A stretch of DNA of 33,784 nt from Alphaproteobacteria bacterium (GTDB lineage Bacteria; Pseudomonadota; Alphaproteobacteria; Rickettsiales; 21-14-0-20-44-7). The stretch lies in assembly GCA_013288575.1 (NCBI GenBank), contig JABDBO010000003.1, forward strand, positions 1-33,784. The letters are read 5' to 3'. Made by a program: the position numbers and the translations under genes. Below the pieces are notes generated by a model, which saw only the letters and a program-made list of their open reading frames with translations, did not search any database and was not told the origin of the DNA. Shown piece after piece: positions 8,319 through 17,879 of the stretch. The first letter of the stretch is position 1. Each line of letters starts with the position of its first letter.

Positions 8319-11300
8319 TTGAAAATTCCATACGCTATGACCAAAAACTCAGCTCAAAACACGCATATGAACAAGACTACCACAAAAACCTCTACGACCA
8401 ATAAGAAATCTCAAGGAAAAAACATTTCGCCGTTGGAACAATTCACCCAGAATTTTTATTCTTATGCTTTTGAAGATGAGTTGAAATACCAATCCCGCGA
8501 TGAACTTCTCGCTAAAACTGAAAATGCTTTCAAATTTTTTGAAAAGCGCAAACCTCATGAACCGAAAATTGAAATTGATCCGCCACAAGGCAAAGATCTA
8601 AAACCGCGCACAATTTTAAAAGTCTTGAACGACGATAAAACTTTTTTGGTTGATTCTGTCATCGCCGAAGTCAGCCGTCTTGGTTACAAAATTTATGAAA
8701 TTTACCACCCGGTTCTAAAAGTAAACCGCGATAAAAGCGGCAAATTTACCGAGTTTGATTCTAAACACGGCAAGGCTGAATCTCTCATCTATTTAAAAAT
8801 CAGCTATATCGAACACCAAGTCGCTATTGATTCACTCAAGAAAAACCTCGAAGCCGTTCTCCGCGCACTTTACTTGGCCGTTGACGACTGGCGCTCGATG
8901 CTGGTCAAAGTTGATGAAACCGTCAAATCAATGCATCTTGCCCAAAGCAGCTTCCCTAATGATGAAGTTGATGAAACTACTGATTTCCTAAAATGGCTGG
9001 CTGATGATCACTTCACATTCTTAGGCTACAGCGAATATGAAATTTCGCCAAAAAGCAAAAAGCTAAAACTTATAGAAGATTCTAACCTCGGCGTTTCTCG
9101 CCCTGAAGCTGCGCAACTCACAGATATTTCACCGGAAGAACAGGCAAAACTTTCTGCCGATGGCGACCTATTGCAGATTACAAAATCCGATAATAAAGCA
9201 ATCGTTCATCGCAGCGTTTACATGGACCACATCGCCGTCAAAAAATTTGATGGTAATGGCAAAATCATCGGCGAGCGCCGTTTCTTGGGCCTTTTTGCCA
9301 GCAGCGCTTACTATCAGATGACGAATACAATCCCAATCATCCGCCGCAAAGTAAAATACGTCCAAGGCAAATCCGGTTTCGCCCGCGGTGGCCACTCAGC
9401 CAAAATCGTCCAGTTTATTTTAGACTCATATCCACGCGACGAAATTTTCCAAAGCAATGCCGACCAACTCCTCAAAAATATCCTCTCCATTCTCGAATTA
9501 ATGGAGCGCCCGCGCGTCGGCCTCTACATGCGCAATGACCGTTTTGACCGTTTCATTTCCTGCTTAATTTATGTTCCGAAAGAGAAATTCGATACGAATT
9601 TGCGCTTCCGCATCCAGCGCATTTTAGAAAAATCACTCGAGGGCAAAGTCACCGAATATTATACACAAATTTCTGATTCACCGCTCTCACGCCTGCATCT
9701 TATCATCAAGCCAAACAGCAAAATTGGCAAATATGATGTTGAAGAACTCCGCACCAAAATCGCCGAAGTTTCCAATTTATGGTCAGACGAACTTTTGGCA
9801 ACTCTCGCCGAAAAATTTGGTGACCGCAAAGGCGAACAGCTTTTCACCAAATATGAAAATGCTTTCCCGAAAGATTACACCGCAATTTACAGCTCAAAAC
9901 ACGCCATCAGTGATATCAACAAAATCGAAGAATCGCTAAACGCGCATCGCCTCGAAGTTGAATTCTACCAATCAAAAGAAGATGGCGAAGTTGATAGCTA
10001 CCACCTAAAAACCTTCAACCCGGGTGACGCAATCGCACTTTCTGACGTGCTCCCAATTCTCGAAAACTTTGGCCTGCGCGTAATTTCTGAAAAACCATTC
10101 TTCGTTGAACCGGCCGGTGGCGAAGTCGGCGTCGGTATTTCAGATTTCGAAGTTGAGCCGATGAACAAACAGCCGATTAATCTCGAAGAAATAAAAGAAC
10201 TGCTCGAAACTGCCTTCAAAAAAGTTATCTTAGTTGAGGCCGAAAATGACCAGCTCAACAAGCTCGTGATTTTTGCTAACCTTCCTTGGCGCGATATCGT
10301 GCTGCTCCGCGCTTACACTCGTTATCTCCGCCAGGCAGGTCTTGCCCTCGGCATCAACTTCTTCATGGATGCGCTTGTCAACCAAGCCAAACTCTCAAGC
10401 CGGTTGGTTGATTTGTTCCACTCTTATTTTGATCCGAAAACCAAATTAAAAGCTGAAGATATTATTGCTGAAATCAATGAAGATTTAGCCAATGTTTCTA
10501 ACCTAAACGAAGACCGCGCCATCCGCCGCTTGAGTGAAACTATTGAAGCCACGCTTCGCACCAATTTCTTCCAAACTACTGATGTTGGTAGCAACAAATC
10601 ATACGTTTCCTTCAAATTTGATTCGCGCAAAGTGCCAGACTTGCCATTGCCGCGCCCACTCTATGAAGTTTTCGTCTACGCTCCATTCGTCGAAGGCATT
10701 CACTTACGCGGCGGCATGGTTGCCCGCGGTGGCCTCCGCTGGTCAGACCGGTCTGAAGATTTCCGCACCGAAATTTTGGGCCTCATGAAAGCGCAAATGG
10801 TCAAAAATTCCGTTATCGTGCCAGTCGGTTCCAAAGGCGGCTTCATCGTAAAAGGCCATGTGCCGGATGACCGTGACGCCAAATTGAAACAAGGCATCGA
10901 ATGCTACAAAACTTTCTTGCGCGGTGTGCTTGATGTTACTGATAACATCGTCAAAGGCAAAATCGCCCCACCGCAAAATGTCACTCGCCGTGACGGGGAT
11001 GATCCATACCTCGTAGTTGCCGCCGATAAAGGCACCGCAACATTCTCAGACATCGCCAACAGCGTTTCTGAAGAATACGGCTTCTGGCTCGGCGACGCAT
11101 TCGCATCAGGCGGAAGCGCCGGTTACGACCACAAAAAAATGGGCATCACCGCCAAAGGCGCATGGATTTCCGTCCAACGCCACTTCCGCGAAATCGGCGT
11201 TGATGTGCAATCACAAGATTTCACCTGCGTCGGCGTGGGTGATATGTCCGGCGACGTTTTCGGCAATGGCATGCTGCTTTCCGAACACATCAAATTAGTT

Positions 11301-13121
11301 GCCGCATTCAACCACATGCACATCTTCCTCGACCCAACTCCTGATGCTGCATCAAGCTTCAAAGAACGCGACCGCCTGTTCCAACTCCCACGCTCCGGCT
11401 GGGATGATTACGACAAAAAACTCATCTCCAAAGGCGGCGGAATTTTCAAACGTTCCGACAAATCAATCAAACTAACGCCGGAAGTAAAACAAGCGCTCGA
11501 CATTAAAGAAAATGAGTTAAACCCTGATGAGCTAATCCGCGCCATCCTAAAATCTCCAGTTGATCTATTGTGGAACGGCGGCATCGGCACTTATGTAAAA
11601 GCTGAGCTAGAGACTGCGCGCGATGTCGGTGATAAAAACAACGACAACTTGCGCATCAACGGCAAAGAACTCCGCGCCAAAGTAGCTGGTGAAGGTGGCA
11701 ACTTAGGTTTCACCCAACTCGGCCGCATCGAATACGCACTTAACGGTGGCCGCTTAAACACCGACGCTATCGATAACTCGGCTGGCGTTGACACTTCCGA
11801 TCATGAAGTAAACATCAAAATTCCTCTACAAGCCGCGATCGAGAAAAAGAAACTTAACATTGCCAACCGCAACAAGTTGTTGGTAAAAATGACAGATGAA
11901 ATCGCTGATCTGGTGCTACGCGATAACTACCTGCAAACTCAGGCAATCTCGATTGCCGAAACCCGTGGATATCTTGGCAACGAAGCTCGCGCCGCACTCA
12001 TGCGCAAACTTGAAGAAGACGGTTTGCTAAAACGCAAAATCGAATTCTTACCAAGTGATGAAGAAATCTTGCGCCGCACATCTTTAAAACTTTCCTTCAC
12101 CCGTCCGGAAGTTTCGGTACTGCTCGCATATAGCAAAATGTGGCTCTACAACCAGCTCATCGAATCTGATCTGCCAGATGATGAATATTTCAAAATTGAT
12201 TTGAACCGCTATTTCCCGGTCGAATTACAAAAGAAATATAAAACCGAGTTGGAAGATCACAAACTCCGCCGCGAAATTATTGCGACATTTGCCACCAACT
12301 CAATCGTCAACCGCGCCGGTTCGACATTCTTCTCAACCATTATCAAAGACACTGGCATGAGTGCGAGCGATATCGCCCGCGCTTACACCGTAACTCGCGA
12401 CGCCTTCAAACTGCGCGACTTATGGAAAGCGATTGAAAACCTCGATGGCAAAGTCGAAGCAAAAGTTCAATATGAAATGTTCCTCTCCATCGGCCGTTTC
12501 ATCGAGCGCCAAACCTTGTGGTTCCTCCGCAACTTGCCATTACCAATCAATGTGGAAAAAACCATCAAGGAATATGCCACCGATATTGCTGAATTCTCCA
12601 GCAAACTTTCCAGCATGTTAAACGAACTGGTTTCCGAACAAATCGAAAAACAGGAAGCCGCACTTACCGAGAAAAACGTTCCGCTCGCACTTGCCAAAAA
12701 AGTGTCATCACTTCGCGCGCTGATTTCCGCCTGCGACGTAGCACTCATCACCCGCACCAGCAAACTGCCGCTGCACATCGTCGGTAAAGTTTATTTCCAA
12801 CTCGGCCAGCGCCTGTCATTCAACTGGCTGCGCCTTGCCGCGCTCGAAATGCCGGCCGATACTTACTGGCAGCGTTTGGCAATTAAAAACCTTATCGATT
12901 CACTCTTTGAGCAACAACGCCGCATCGCTCGCGAAATTACGAGCAGCGCCTGTAAGGGTGATAAATGCGACACCGCATTAGACACCTGGACGGAGAAAAA
13001 CGCCGGCAACCTGGAACGCCACGATAAAATGATCGCCGAGTTGCAACAGTCATCCGATAAGTTTGATTTGGCTATGTTGATAGCGGCAGTGCGCAGAATC
13101 GAAAGCTTGGGCTCGGTTTAA
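8319..13121 (+). CDS. NAD-specific glutamate dehydrogenase, large (GDH-160/180 type)
   Basis: 1600 aa; RGGLRWSDRSEDFRTEILGLMKAQMVKNSVIVPVGSKGGF, GVGDMSGDVFGNGML and AKVAGEGGNLGFTQLGRIEY are typical of this family. Confidence 0.95.
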   Translation: MKIPYAMTKNSAQNTHMNKTTTKTSTTNKKSQGKNISPLEQFTQNFYSYAFEDELKYQSRDELLAKTENAFKFFEKRKPHEPKIEIDPPQGKDLKPRTILKVLNDDKTFLVDSVIAEVSRLGYKIYEIYHPVLKVNRDKSGKFTEFDSKHGKAESLIYLKISYIEHQVAIDSLKKNLEAVLRALYLAVDDWRSMLVKVDETVKSMHLAQSSFPNDEVDETTDFLKWLADDHFTFLGYSEYEISPKSKKLKLIEDSNLGVSRPEAAQLTDISPEEQAKLSADGDLLQITKSDNKAIVHRSVYMDHIAVKKFDGNGKIIGERRFLGLFASSAYYQMTNTIPIIRRKVKYVQGKSGFARGGHSAKIVQFILDSYPRDEIFQSNADQLLKNILSILELMERPRVGLYMRNDRFDRFISCLIYVPKEKFDTNLRFRIQRILEKSLEGKVTEYYTQISDSPLSRLHLIIKPNSKIGKYDVEELRTKIAEVSNLWSDELLATLAEKFGDRKGEQLFTKYENAFPKDYTAIYSSKHAISDINKIEESLNAHRLEVEFYQSKEDGEVDSYHLKTFNPGDAIALSDVLPILENFGLRVISEKPFFVEPAGGEVGVGISDFEVEPMNKQPINLEEIKELLETAFKKVILVEAENDQLNKLVIFANLPWRDIVLLRAYTRYLRQAGLALGINFFMDALVNQAKLSSRLVDLFHSYFDPKTKLKAEDIIAEINEDLANVSNLNEDRAIRRLSETIEATLRTNFFQTTDVGSNKSYVSFKFDSRKVPDLPLPRPLYEVFVYAPFVEGIHLRGGMVARGGLRWSDRSEDFRTEILGLMKAQMVKNSVIVPVGSKGGFIVKGHVPDDRDAKLKQGIECYKTFLRGVLDVTDNIVKGKIAPPQNVTRRDGDDPYLVVAADKGTATFSDIANSVSEEYGFWLGDAFASGGSAGYDHKKMGITAKGAWISVQRHFREIGVDVQSQDFTCVGVGDMSGDVFGNGMLLSEHIKLVAAFNHMHIFLDPTPDAASSFKERDRLFQLPRSGWDDYDKKLISKGGGIFKRSDKSIKLTPEVKQALDIKENELNPDELIRAILKSPVDLLWNGGIGTYVKAELETARDVGDKNNDNLRINGKELRAKVAGEGGNLGFTQLGRIEYALNGGRLNTDAIDNSAGVDTSDHEVNIKIPLQAAIEKKKLNIANRNKLLVKMTDEIADLVLRDNYLQTQAISIAETRGYLGNEARAALMRKLEEDGLLKRKIEFLPSDEEILRRTSLKLSFTRPEVSVLLAYSKMWLYNQLIESDLPDDEYFKIDLNRYFPVELQKKYKTELEDHKLRREIIATFATNSIVNRAGSTFFSTIIKDTGMSASDIARAYTVTRDAFKLRDLWKAIENLDGKVEAKVQYEMFLSIGRFIERQTLWFLRNLPLPINVEKTIKEYATDIAEFSSKLSSMLNELVSEQIEKQEAALTEKNVPLALAKKVSSLRALISACDVALITRTSKLPLHIVGKVYFQLGQRLSFNWLRLAALEMPADTYWQRLAIKNLIDSLFEQQRRIAREITSSACKGDKCDTALDTWTEKNAGNLERHDKMIAELQQSSDKFDLAMLIAAVRRIESLGSV

Positions 13122-13123
13122 TA

Positions 13124-13196
13124 CGTCGTCCTGCGGCTCGACCGCAGGATCTGGTTTCACAATCAGGAGATCCTATGGTCAAGCCATAGGATGACG
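13124..13196. repeat. Double-hairpin palindromic element, left outer copy
   Basis: cgtcgtcctgcggctcgaccgcaggatc...gatcctatggtcaagccataggatgacg; inverted copy at 13845-13917 with two differences. Confidence 0.9.
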
Positions 13197-13221
13197 TTTA
13201 TAATAAAATTTAAAGAACAGA

Positions 13222-13288
13222 GAGCCGTCAGCCCGACGCATCCGTCGGCGTTACCAAACGCGAGCATGCGCAATGCTCGTTTGGTAAC
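13222..13288. repeat. GAGCCGTCAGCCCG-tagged hairpin element, left inner copy
   Basis: gagccgtcagcccg + linker + gttaccaaacgcgagcatgcgcaatgctcgtttggtaac (stem of about 16 bp with one bulge). Confidence 0.85.
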
Positions 13289-13453
13289 AATAAAAATACC
13301 CACCTAATTTGACTATTAGCTTCCCCCATGCCTAGAATTTTCATGTAGAGCCAATTTCTGCCTTTCTAACGTTCTCTAGCGTCTTGAAAATGACGGGAAG
13401 TGGCTCTGCATGGCCATCAAAAATTCAACGAAATCAAACAAAAACAATAGCTT

Positions 13454-13765
13454 ATGCAAGAAAATAATGAAAAATCCACAATTCGCGTTTCAATGCCGGT
13501 TAAAACACTGAACGAAATCGAAGATATTCTCGCCGAAACCGGCCTTGAGATTCACGAAGCAGTGCGCTTATATTTAAGCCAAATCGTGCTAAATCACGGC
13601 ATTCCTTATAATGGTTTCAAATCCGGTTTAAAGCCAAAACCTATTAAAGAAAAAAAGCGCGATCAAAAGCGGGAATTTATGCTGGAAGCCGCAGAGCGCG
13701 AACTTGCCATTAGCAAAACTCACAAGGAAATAAAACACAGTGGCGGCCAAATTCCGAAATTATGA
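13454..13765 (+). CDS. RelB/DinJ-like antitoxin (ribbon-helix-helix), apparently without a neighbouring toxin
   Basis: TIRVSMPVKTLNEIEDILAETGLEIHEAVRLYLSQIVLNHGIPYN resembles the RelB/DinJ N-terminus; basic C-terminal tail. Confidence 0.75.
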   Translation: MQENNEKSTIRVSMPVKTLNEIEDILAETGLEIHEAVRLYLSQIVLNHGIPYNGFKSGLKPKPIKEKKRDQKREFMLEAAERELAISKTHKEIKHSGGQIPKL

Positions 13766-13767
13766 TT

Positions 13768-13833
13768 GTTACCAAACGAACGCTCGGGTGCTCGCGTTTG
13801 GTAACAGCGCTGGATGCAGCGGGCTGACGGCTC
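13768..13833. repeat. GAGCCGTCAGCCCG-tagged hairpin element, right inner copy (inverted)
   Basis: gttaccaaacgaacgctcgggtgctcgcgtttggtaac ... cgggctgacggctc. Confidence 0.85.
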
Positions 13834-13844
13834 CCTAGTCTTGA

Positions 13845-13917
13845 CGTCATCCTATGGCTTGACCATAGGATCTCTTGATTGTGAAACCAGATCCTGCGGT
13901 CGAGCCGCAGGATGACG
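13845..13917. repeat. Double-hairpin palindromic element, right outer copy (inverted relative to 13124-13196)
   Basis: cgtcatcctatggcttgaccataggatc...gatcctgcggtcgagccgcaggatgacg. Confidence 0.9.
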
Positions 13918-13987
13918 AATTCTGAGAACACAGGAAATATTTTCCCCTGCTAACGAAATCTTAATACTTGCCCCCCATGATGGTAAT

Positions 13988-14737
13988 ATGAAAAGCAAAG
14001 ACAATATATTAGCAATAGCCTCCGGCAAAGGCGGCGTCGGCAAAACCTGGGTTTCCACAACGATTTCGCATATTTTCGCCAATTCTGGCCGCAAGGCATT
14101 ATTATTTGATGGTGATATTGGCCTGGCCAATGTCGATGTCCAACTCGGCCTTTCACCGGCAGTTGATTTAAGCGATGTTTTCACCGGCAAAGCTACTTTG
14201 GCCCAAGCCGTAACCCATTATGATGAAGGCAATTTTGATATCATCGCCGGTCGTTCGGGCAGCGGGTCACTTGCCAATTTATCGGTCGATAAAATCAATT
14301 CACTTAGCCGGGAACTTGATGCGCTCGCCAAAACTTATGATCTCGTGCTGCTTGATCTCGGCGCGGGTATTGAACAACAAGTGCAAGCCATGGCCCAACT
14401 TGCCAGCCGCTGTTTAATTGTCATTACCGATGAGCCGACTTCGCTTACCGATGCTTATGCATTTATCAAAATTCTCCGCATGCAAAATCAAGATGCGGAT
14501 ATCCAAATTATTGTAAACATGGCTGAAAATCAGCGCGAAGGTTTAAAAACTTTTGGCGCCATTAAAAATGCTTGCGAGAGCTTTTTGAAATTTTCACCGC
14601 GCCTGGCGGGAATTGTTCGCCGTGATCCGAAAGTTAAGGAAGCTATACGTTCGCAAACGCCAATTCTCCTTAAAAACTCCAAATCGATGGCCGCCGCCGA
14701 TATCGCCGCATTGGCCGTAAAGCTAATGGCTCGATAG
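13988..14737 (+). CDS. flhG: MinD/ParA-family ATPase, FlhG/FleN-like flagellar regulator
   Basis: Deviant Walker A ASGKGGVGKTWVS, LLFDGDIGLANVDVQLGL; flagellar neighbours. Confidence 0.75.
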   Translation: MKSKDNILAIASGKGGVGKTWVSTTISHIFANSGRKALLFDGDIGLANVDVQLGLSPAVDLSDVFTGKATLAQAVTHYDEGNFDIIAGRSGSGSLANLSVDKINSLSRELDALAKTYDLVLLDLGAGIEQQVQAMAQLASRCLIVITDEPTSLTDAYAFIKILRMQNQDADIQIIVNMAENQREGLKTFGAIKNACESFLKFSPRLAGIVRRDPKVKEAIRSQTPILLKNSKSMAAADIAALAVKLMAR

Positions 14738-14838
14738 GAATACTAATTTGCGCTCGGCGCGCAGCCCCCGCCCTCAATGGGCTTGCCTTCCCGCTGGTCA
14801 GGATCCATAGCATCAACTTTGGCGTGGTTTAAGAACCG

Positions 14839-14895
14839 GAGCCGTCAGCCCGCAGAGCGGTAGTTTAAAGTAGCGCCCGAGCGCTGCCTTTAAAC
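14839..14895. repeat. Third GAGCCGTCAGCCCG-tagged hairpin element with a different stem
   Basis: gagccgtcagcccg + cagagcggta + gtttaaagtagcgcccgagcgctgcctttaaac hairpin. Confidence 0.7.
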
Positions 14896-14905
14896 ATTTA
14901 TAAAG

Positions 14906-14931
14906 TTCATAAAATCTTAAGACTTTATGAA
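14906..14931. promoter_or_regulatory. 26-bp near-perfect palindrome covering the annotated start codon of the fliK-like gene
   Basis: ttcataaaatcttaagactttatgaa; matches its reverse complement at 24 of 26 positions. Confidence 0.55.
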
Positions 14932-16747
14932 TAAAATCAAATACATGGACGTGCCTATTATACCGCCAGTCACTATCCCGCCGCCGCAACCTGCCCCGCA
15001 AGCTGCGCTTAATCAAGGTACGCAGAATAATGCGCCACAAGTTCAGCAGCAACAAACTCAAGCCATCAACCAAATTCCTTTGGGGATCACGGTCGGCCAA
15101 GTGGCCGGTAATGACAAAAACGGTAACTTAATCGTGCGCCTTGCTGGCAGTGATCTGGTTCTCTCAAGCCCAATTGCTTTAGCAAAAGATGCGCTGGTGA
15201 CTTTGAAAATTGATAATATCAGCAGCAATTTGGCCGTGCAGCTTTTAAGCGTTGATGGCAAAACTCCAGCTTCGCAGCCGCAAGCTTTATCAAACCAGTT
15301 GCAACAAAATCCACCAAAAGACCAAAACCAGAATTCGCAAAACCAATTCCAGCAAAATCAGAACGGCAGCGTACCGCTGAAACTTGTTTCGATATTAAAT
15401 TCCAACAGCAGCACAAAACCTGCCGAACCACCTGCTCCTCAGCCAAACCAGGCGCAACCCGCGCAGGTTTATAAAACTGATACGGTAACTCTCACCTCGC
15501 CGCAAACCACTGCCGTTAAGGGAATTATCATCACTCTAGCGCCCGAAGCTGTTCAAAATCTAAAAGCGAATCTGCCATTTGATGAAGGTGATTCAGCCAA
15601 ACTTGCCGATTCTATACCTGAAGAAATCAAACCCGGCACGCAAGTAAATGCAAAAATCACCAGCATTGCCCAACCGCCGCAAAATCCAAATCAGCAGGTG
15701 CAAACTGAAAATAAAACCCTTGCCAAGCAAGATTGGATGCAGCCAGAACAACAAGCCCTAAAAGAATCTGCTGATGAGCCAAATGCTCCCCAGGTAAAAT
15801 TGCAAGAACAGGCCGATAATTTCACCCCCACCCTGCGCCCATTATCCAATGGCAATATCCAGATGAATGCGCGGGTGCTTGATGCCAAACCAAATGGCGA
15901 AATGCTGGTCGAAACTAAAATCGGCAAAATTCTAATTAGCAGCAATCCGCAAATTTCTACCGCCGTCAAAGGCGCGATATTAAAACTTGAACTAACAAAT
16001 TTCAGTCCGCCGGAAAAGGCTGATATTGAATTGCCAAGTGGTGATCAACTACCGCCGGCCCAACAGCTCGGCCATGATTGGCCGGCTCTCAAAACTTTAG
16101 CTGAGCGCGCTGACGAACTCGGCATGCCGCAACTTACCAATCAGCTCGCAGGGATTGATTCAGCTTTCGCTGGCCGTTTAGCAGGTTTTATCAATGCTAT
16201 GAAAACCGGCGATCTTAAAGCCTGGCTTGGTGAAAATGCTTATGACCTGCTTGATGATGGTGATTCTGGCAGCAATCTTTTGGCCAAGCTTAGAGGCGAT
16301 ATAAATAACATCCGCGATATTTTCAACCAGCGTGATAATGGCTGGCAAACTATGCTATTCCCTGTTTATGACGGGAACAGTTTATATCAGGCGCGCATGC
16401 ATGTGAAATATCTGCCTGATGAAGAAACCGGCCAGCCGGATAAAGCCAGCGGCACGCGTTTCATTGTTGAAGTTGATACTAGCCATTTCGGTGAAATTCA
16501 GCTTGATGGTTTAGTGCGCGGCAATATGACAGCCAAACATTTTGATTTAATGGTGCGCACACATAAGAATTTAGAGCTTAATATCCAGGATGATATTCGC
16601 AATATTTTCAGTTCAGCTGGTGAAATTACCGGCTTCCATGGTGATATTGAATTTTCAACCATGAAGGAATTCCCGGTAAATTTGTTTGATAAAATGGTCA
16701 ATAGCTCGCTCGCCAAAAAAATCGACCATAAAGGAATCGAGGCTTAA
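14927..16747 (+). CDS. Putative flagellar hook-length control (FliK-like) protein
   Basis: Pro/Gln-rich low-complexity N-terminal half; C-terminal FIVEVDTSHFGEIQLDGLVRGNMTAKHFDLMVRTHKNLELNI resembles the FliK C-terminus; flagellar context. Confidence 0.55.
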   Translation: MNKIKYMDVPIIPPVTIPPPQPAPQAALNQGTQNNAPQVQQQQTQAINQIPLGITVGQVAGNDKNGNLIVRLAGSDLVLSSPIALAKDALVTLKIDNISSNLAVQLLSVDGKTPASQPQALSNQLQQNPPKDQNQNSQNQFQQNQNGSVPLKLVSILNSNSSTKPAEPPAPQPNQAQPAQVYKTDTVTLTSPQTTAVKGIIITLAPEAVQNLKANLPFDEGDSAKLADSIPEEIKPGTQVNAKITSIAQPPQNPNQQVQTENKTLAKQDWMQPEQQALKESADEPNAPQVKLQEQADNFTPTLRPLSNGNIQMNARVLDAKPNGEMLVETKIGKILISSNPQISTAVKGAILKLELTNFSPPEKADIELPSGDQLPPAQQLGHDWPALKTLAERADELGMPQLTNQLAGIDSAFAGRLAGFINAMKTGDLKAWLGENAYDLLDDGDSGSNLLAKLRGDINNIRDIFNQRDNGWQTMLFPVYDGNSLYQARMHVKYLPDEETGQPDKASGTRFIVEVDTSHFGEIQLDGLVRGNMTAKHFDLMVRTHKNLELNIQDDIRNIFSSAGEITGFHGDIEFSTMKEFPVNLFDKMVNSSLAKKIDHKGIEA

Positions 16748-16756
16748 ATTTTCGAA

Positions 16757-17470
16757 CTACTGCAGCGCCATCATATAATAAAATTGCCCATATACCGAGC
16801 GCGAATCAGTGCAAGGGTAAACCGCCAAATCACCATCGCTGCAATAACCAACCTGGCCGGCAGAATTTGCCAAACCTATTGAACTTCCAACAAACGGCAC
16901 AGAACCAAGCTTGGCCTCAAGCGCTAGTTCGGTGATTGGCATTACCTCAACCATCAGCGAAAAATTCCACGTTCCGCCCACATAATAAGAATCTATTCCC
17001 GGTTTAGAGCCCAAAACTGCAGTAGCTGGGCCTTCTATTTCAGTATAAGGTTCAACAACGCCGGGAATATCTGCAATATTATCAGAATGCGGGCCACCGC
17101 AGGCAGTTGCCGGCGAATACGGAACATAATTACCCGTAATCATGCCAGCTTCCACAAGATGCGCAAATACCTGCTGGTTTTCGGAATTGCTAAGTAAGCC
17201 GTTACACTGCGAACTACTTCCTCCCCCGCCAAGATCTAACTGTTCATCATTATTGCCAGGAGGGATGAAGTTGGAACTATCACCGGGATATTTTTTATAA
17301 TTCAGCCTAAAGTTATTTATCGCAACTTCATATTGCTGCAAATTTCTTATTATTTGCTGGGTCTTGGCTGTGCTTATCATACTTTGCGCAACTAATATGC
17401 CGCCGATAAGCAAGCCAATAATAACCAGCACAATAGAAAGTTCCACTAATGTGAAACCTTTACTGCGCAT
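16757..17470 (-). CDS. Type IV prepilin/type II pseudopilin-like protein
   Basis: MRSKGFTLVELSIVLVIIGLLIGG, a class III prepilin signal with Glu+5. Confidence 0.85.
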   Translation of the reverse strand: MRSKGFTLVELSIVLVIIGLLIGGILVAQSMISTAKTQQIIRNLQQYEVAINNFRLNYKKYPGDSSNFIPPGNNDEQLDLGGGGSSSQCNGLLSNSENQQVFAHLVEAGMITGNYVPYSPATACGGPHSDNIADIPGVVEPYTEIEGPATAVLGSKPGIDSYYVGGTWNFSLMVEVMPITELALEAKLGSVPFVGSSIGLANSAGQVGYCSDGDLAVYPCTDSRSVYGQFYYMMALQ

Positions 17471-17879
17471 CTTTCCTCACGAAACCGCGAAGCGCTACCT
17501 CATTCATCATTATGGTTTCGCGTCTTTGCGTTTCGCCACGTTCGGCCGCTAGGCGCTGATCGAGCGCAATTTCAAATTTTTTGAGTTCGCTAAATGCATC
17601 AAGCAATTCATCGCGTTTTTTATCAATTGCAACTTGCAACATTTCAATATTTTTAAGCAATGCCCGTTGCCGCTCAATTGTCTTTTTCGCAAATGCCGCA
17701 AACGCACTAGCACATTCCGGAAAGTTGGTTGCCGCAGTTGCTTCTAGTTCCAACTGCACGCCAAGTTCATGGTGTTCATCTTTTAAAATCCGCTGGCGCT
17801 CTTCTATTTGCGTCAGCTCTTTCTTGAGCTTATCGGCCTCATCTTTTTTCAGGCGAATCAATGTGCGCAATGTTTTCAT
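17460..17879 (-). CDS. fliJ: FliJ-like flagellar export chaperone
   Basis: 139-aa coiled-coil-like protein directly after fliI. Confidence 0.65.
   Translation of the reverse strand: MKTLRTLIRLKKDEADKLKKELTQIEERQRILKDEHHELGVQLELEATAATNFPECASAFAAFAKKTIERQRALLKNIEMLQVAIDKKRDELLDAFSELKKFEIALDQRLAAERGETQRRETIMMNEVALRGFVRKDAQ

Noticed and set aside
13124-13917. CRISPR-like interpretation of the repeats around the antitoxin gene
   Set aside because: Inverted, not direct, repeats with no regularly spaced unique spacers.
15290-15370. Gln/Asn-rich stretch of the fliK-like gene as a separate repeat element
   Set aside because: Low-complexity linker is common in FliK-type proteins; no DNA-level repeat unit.
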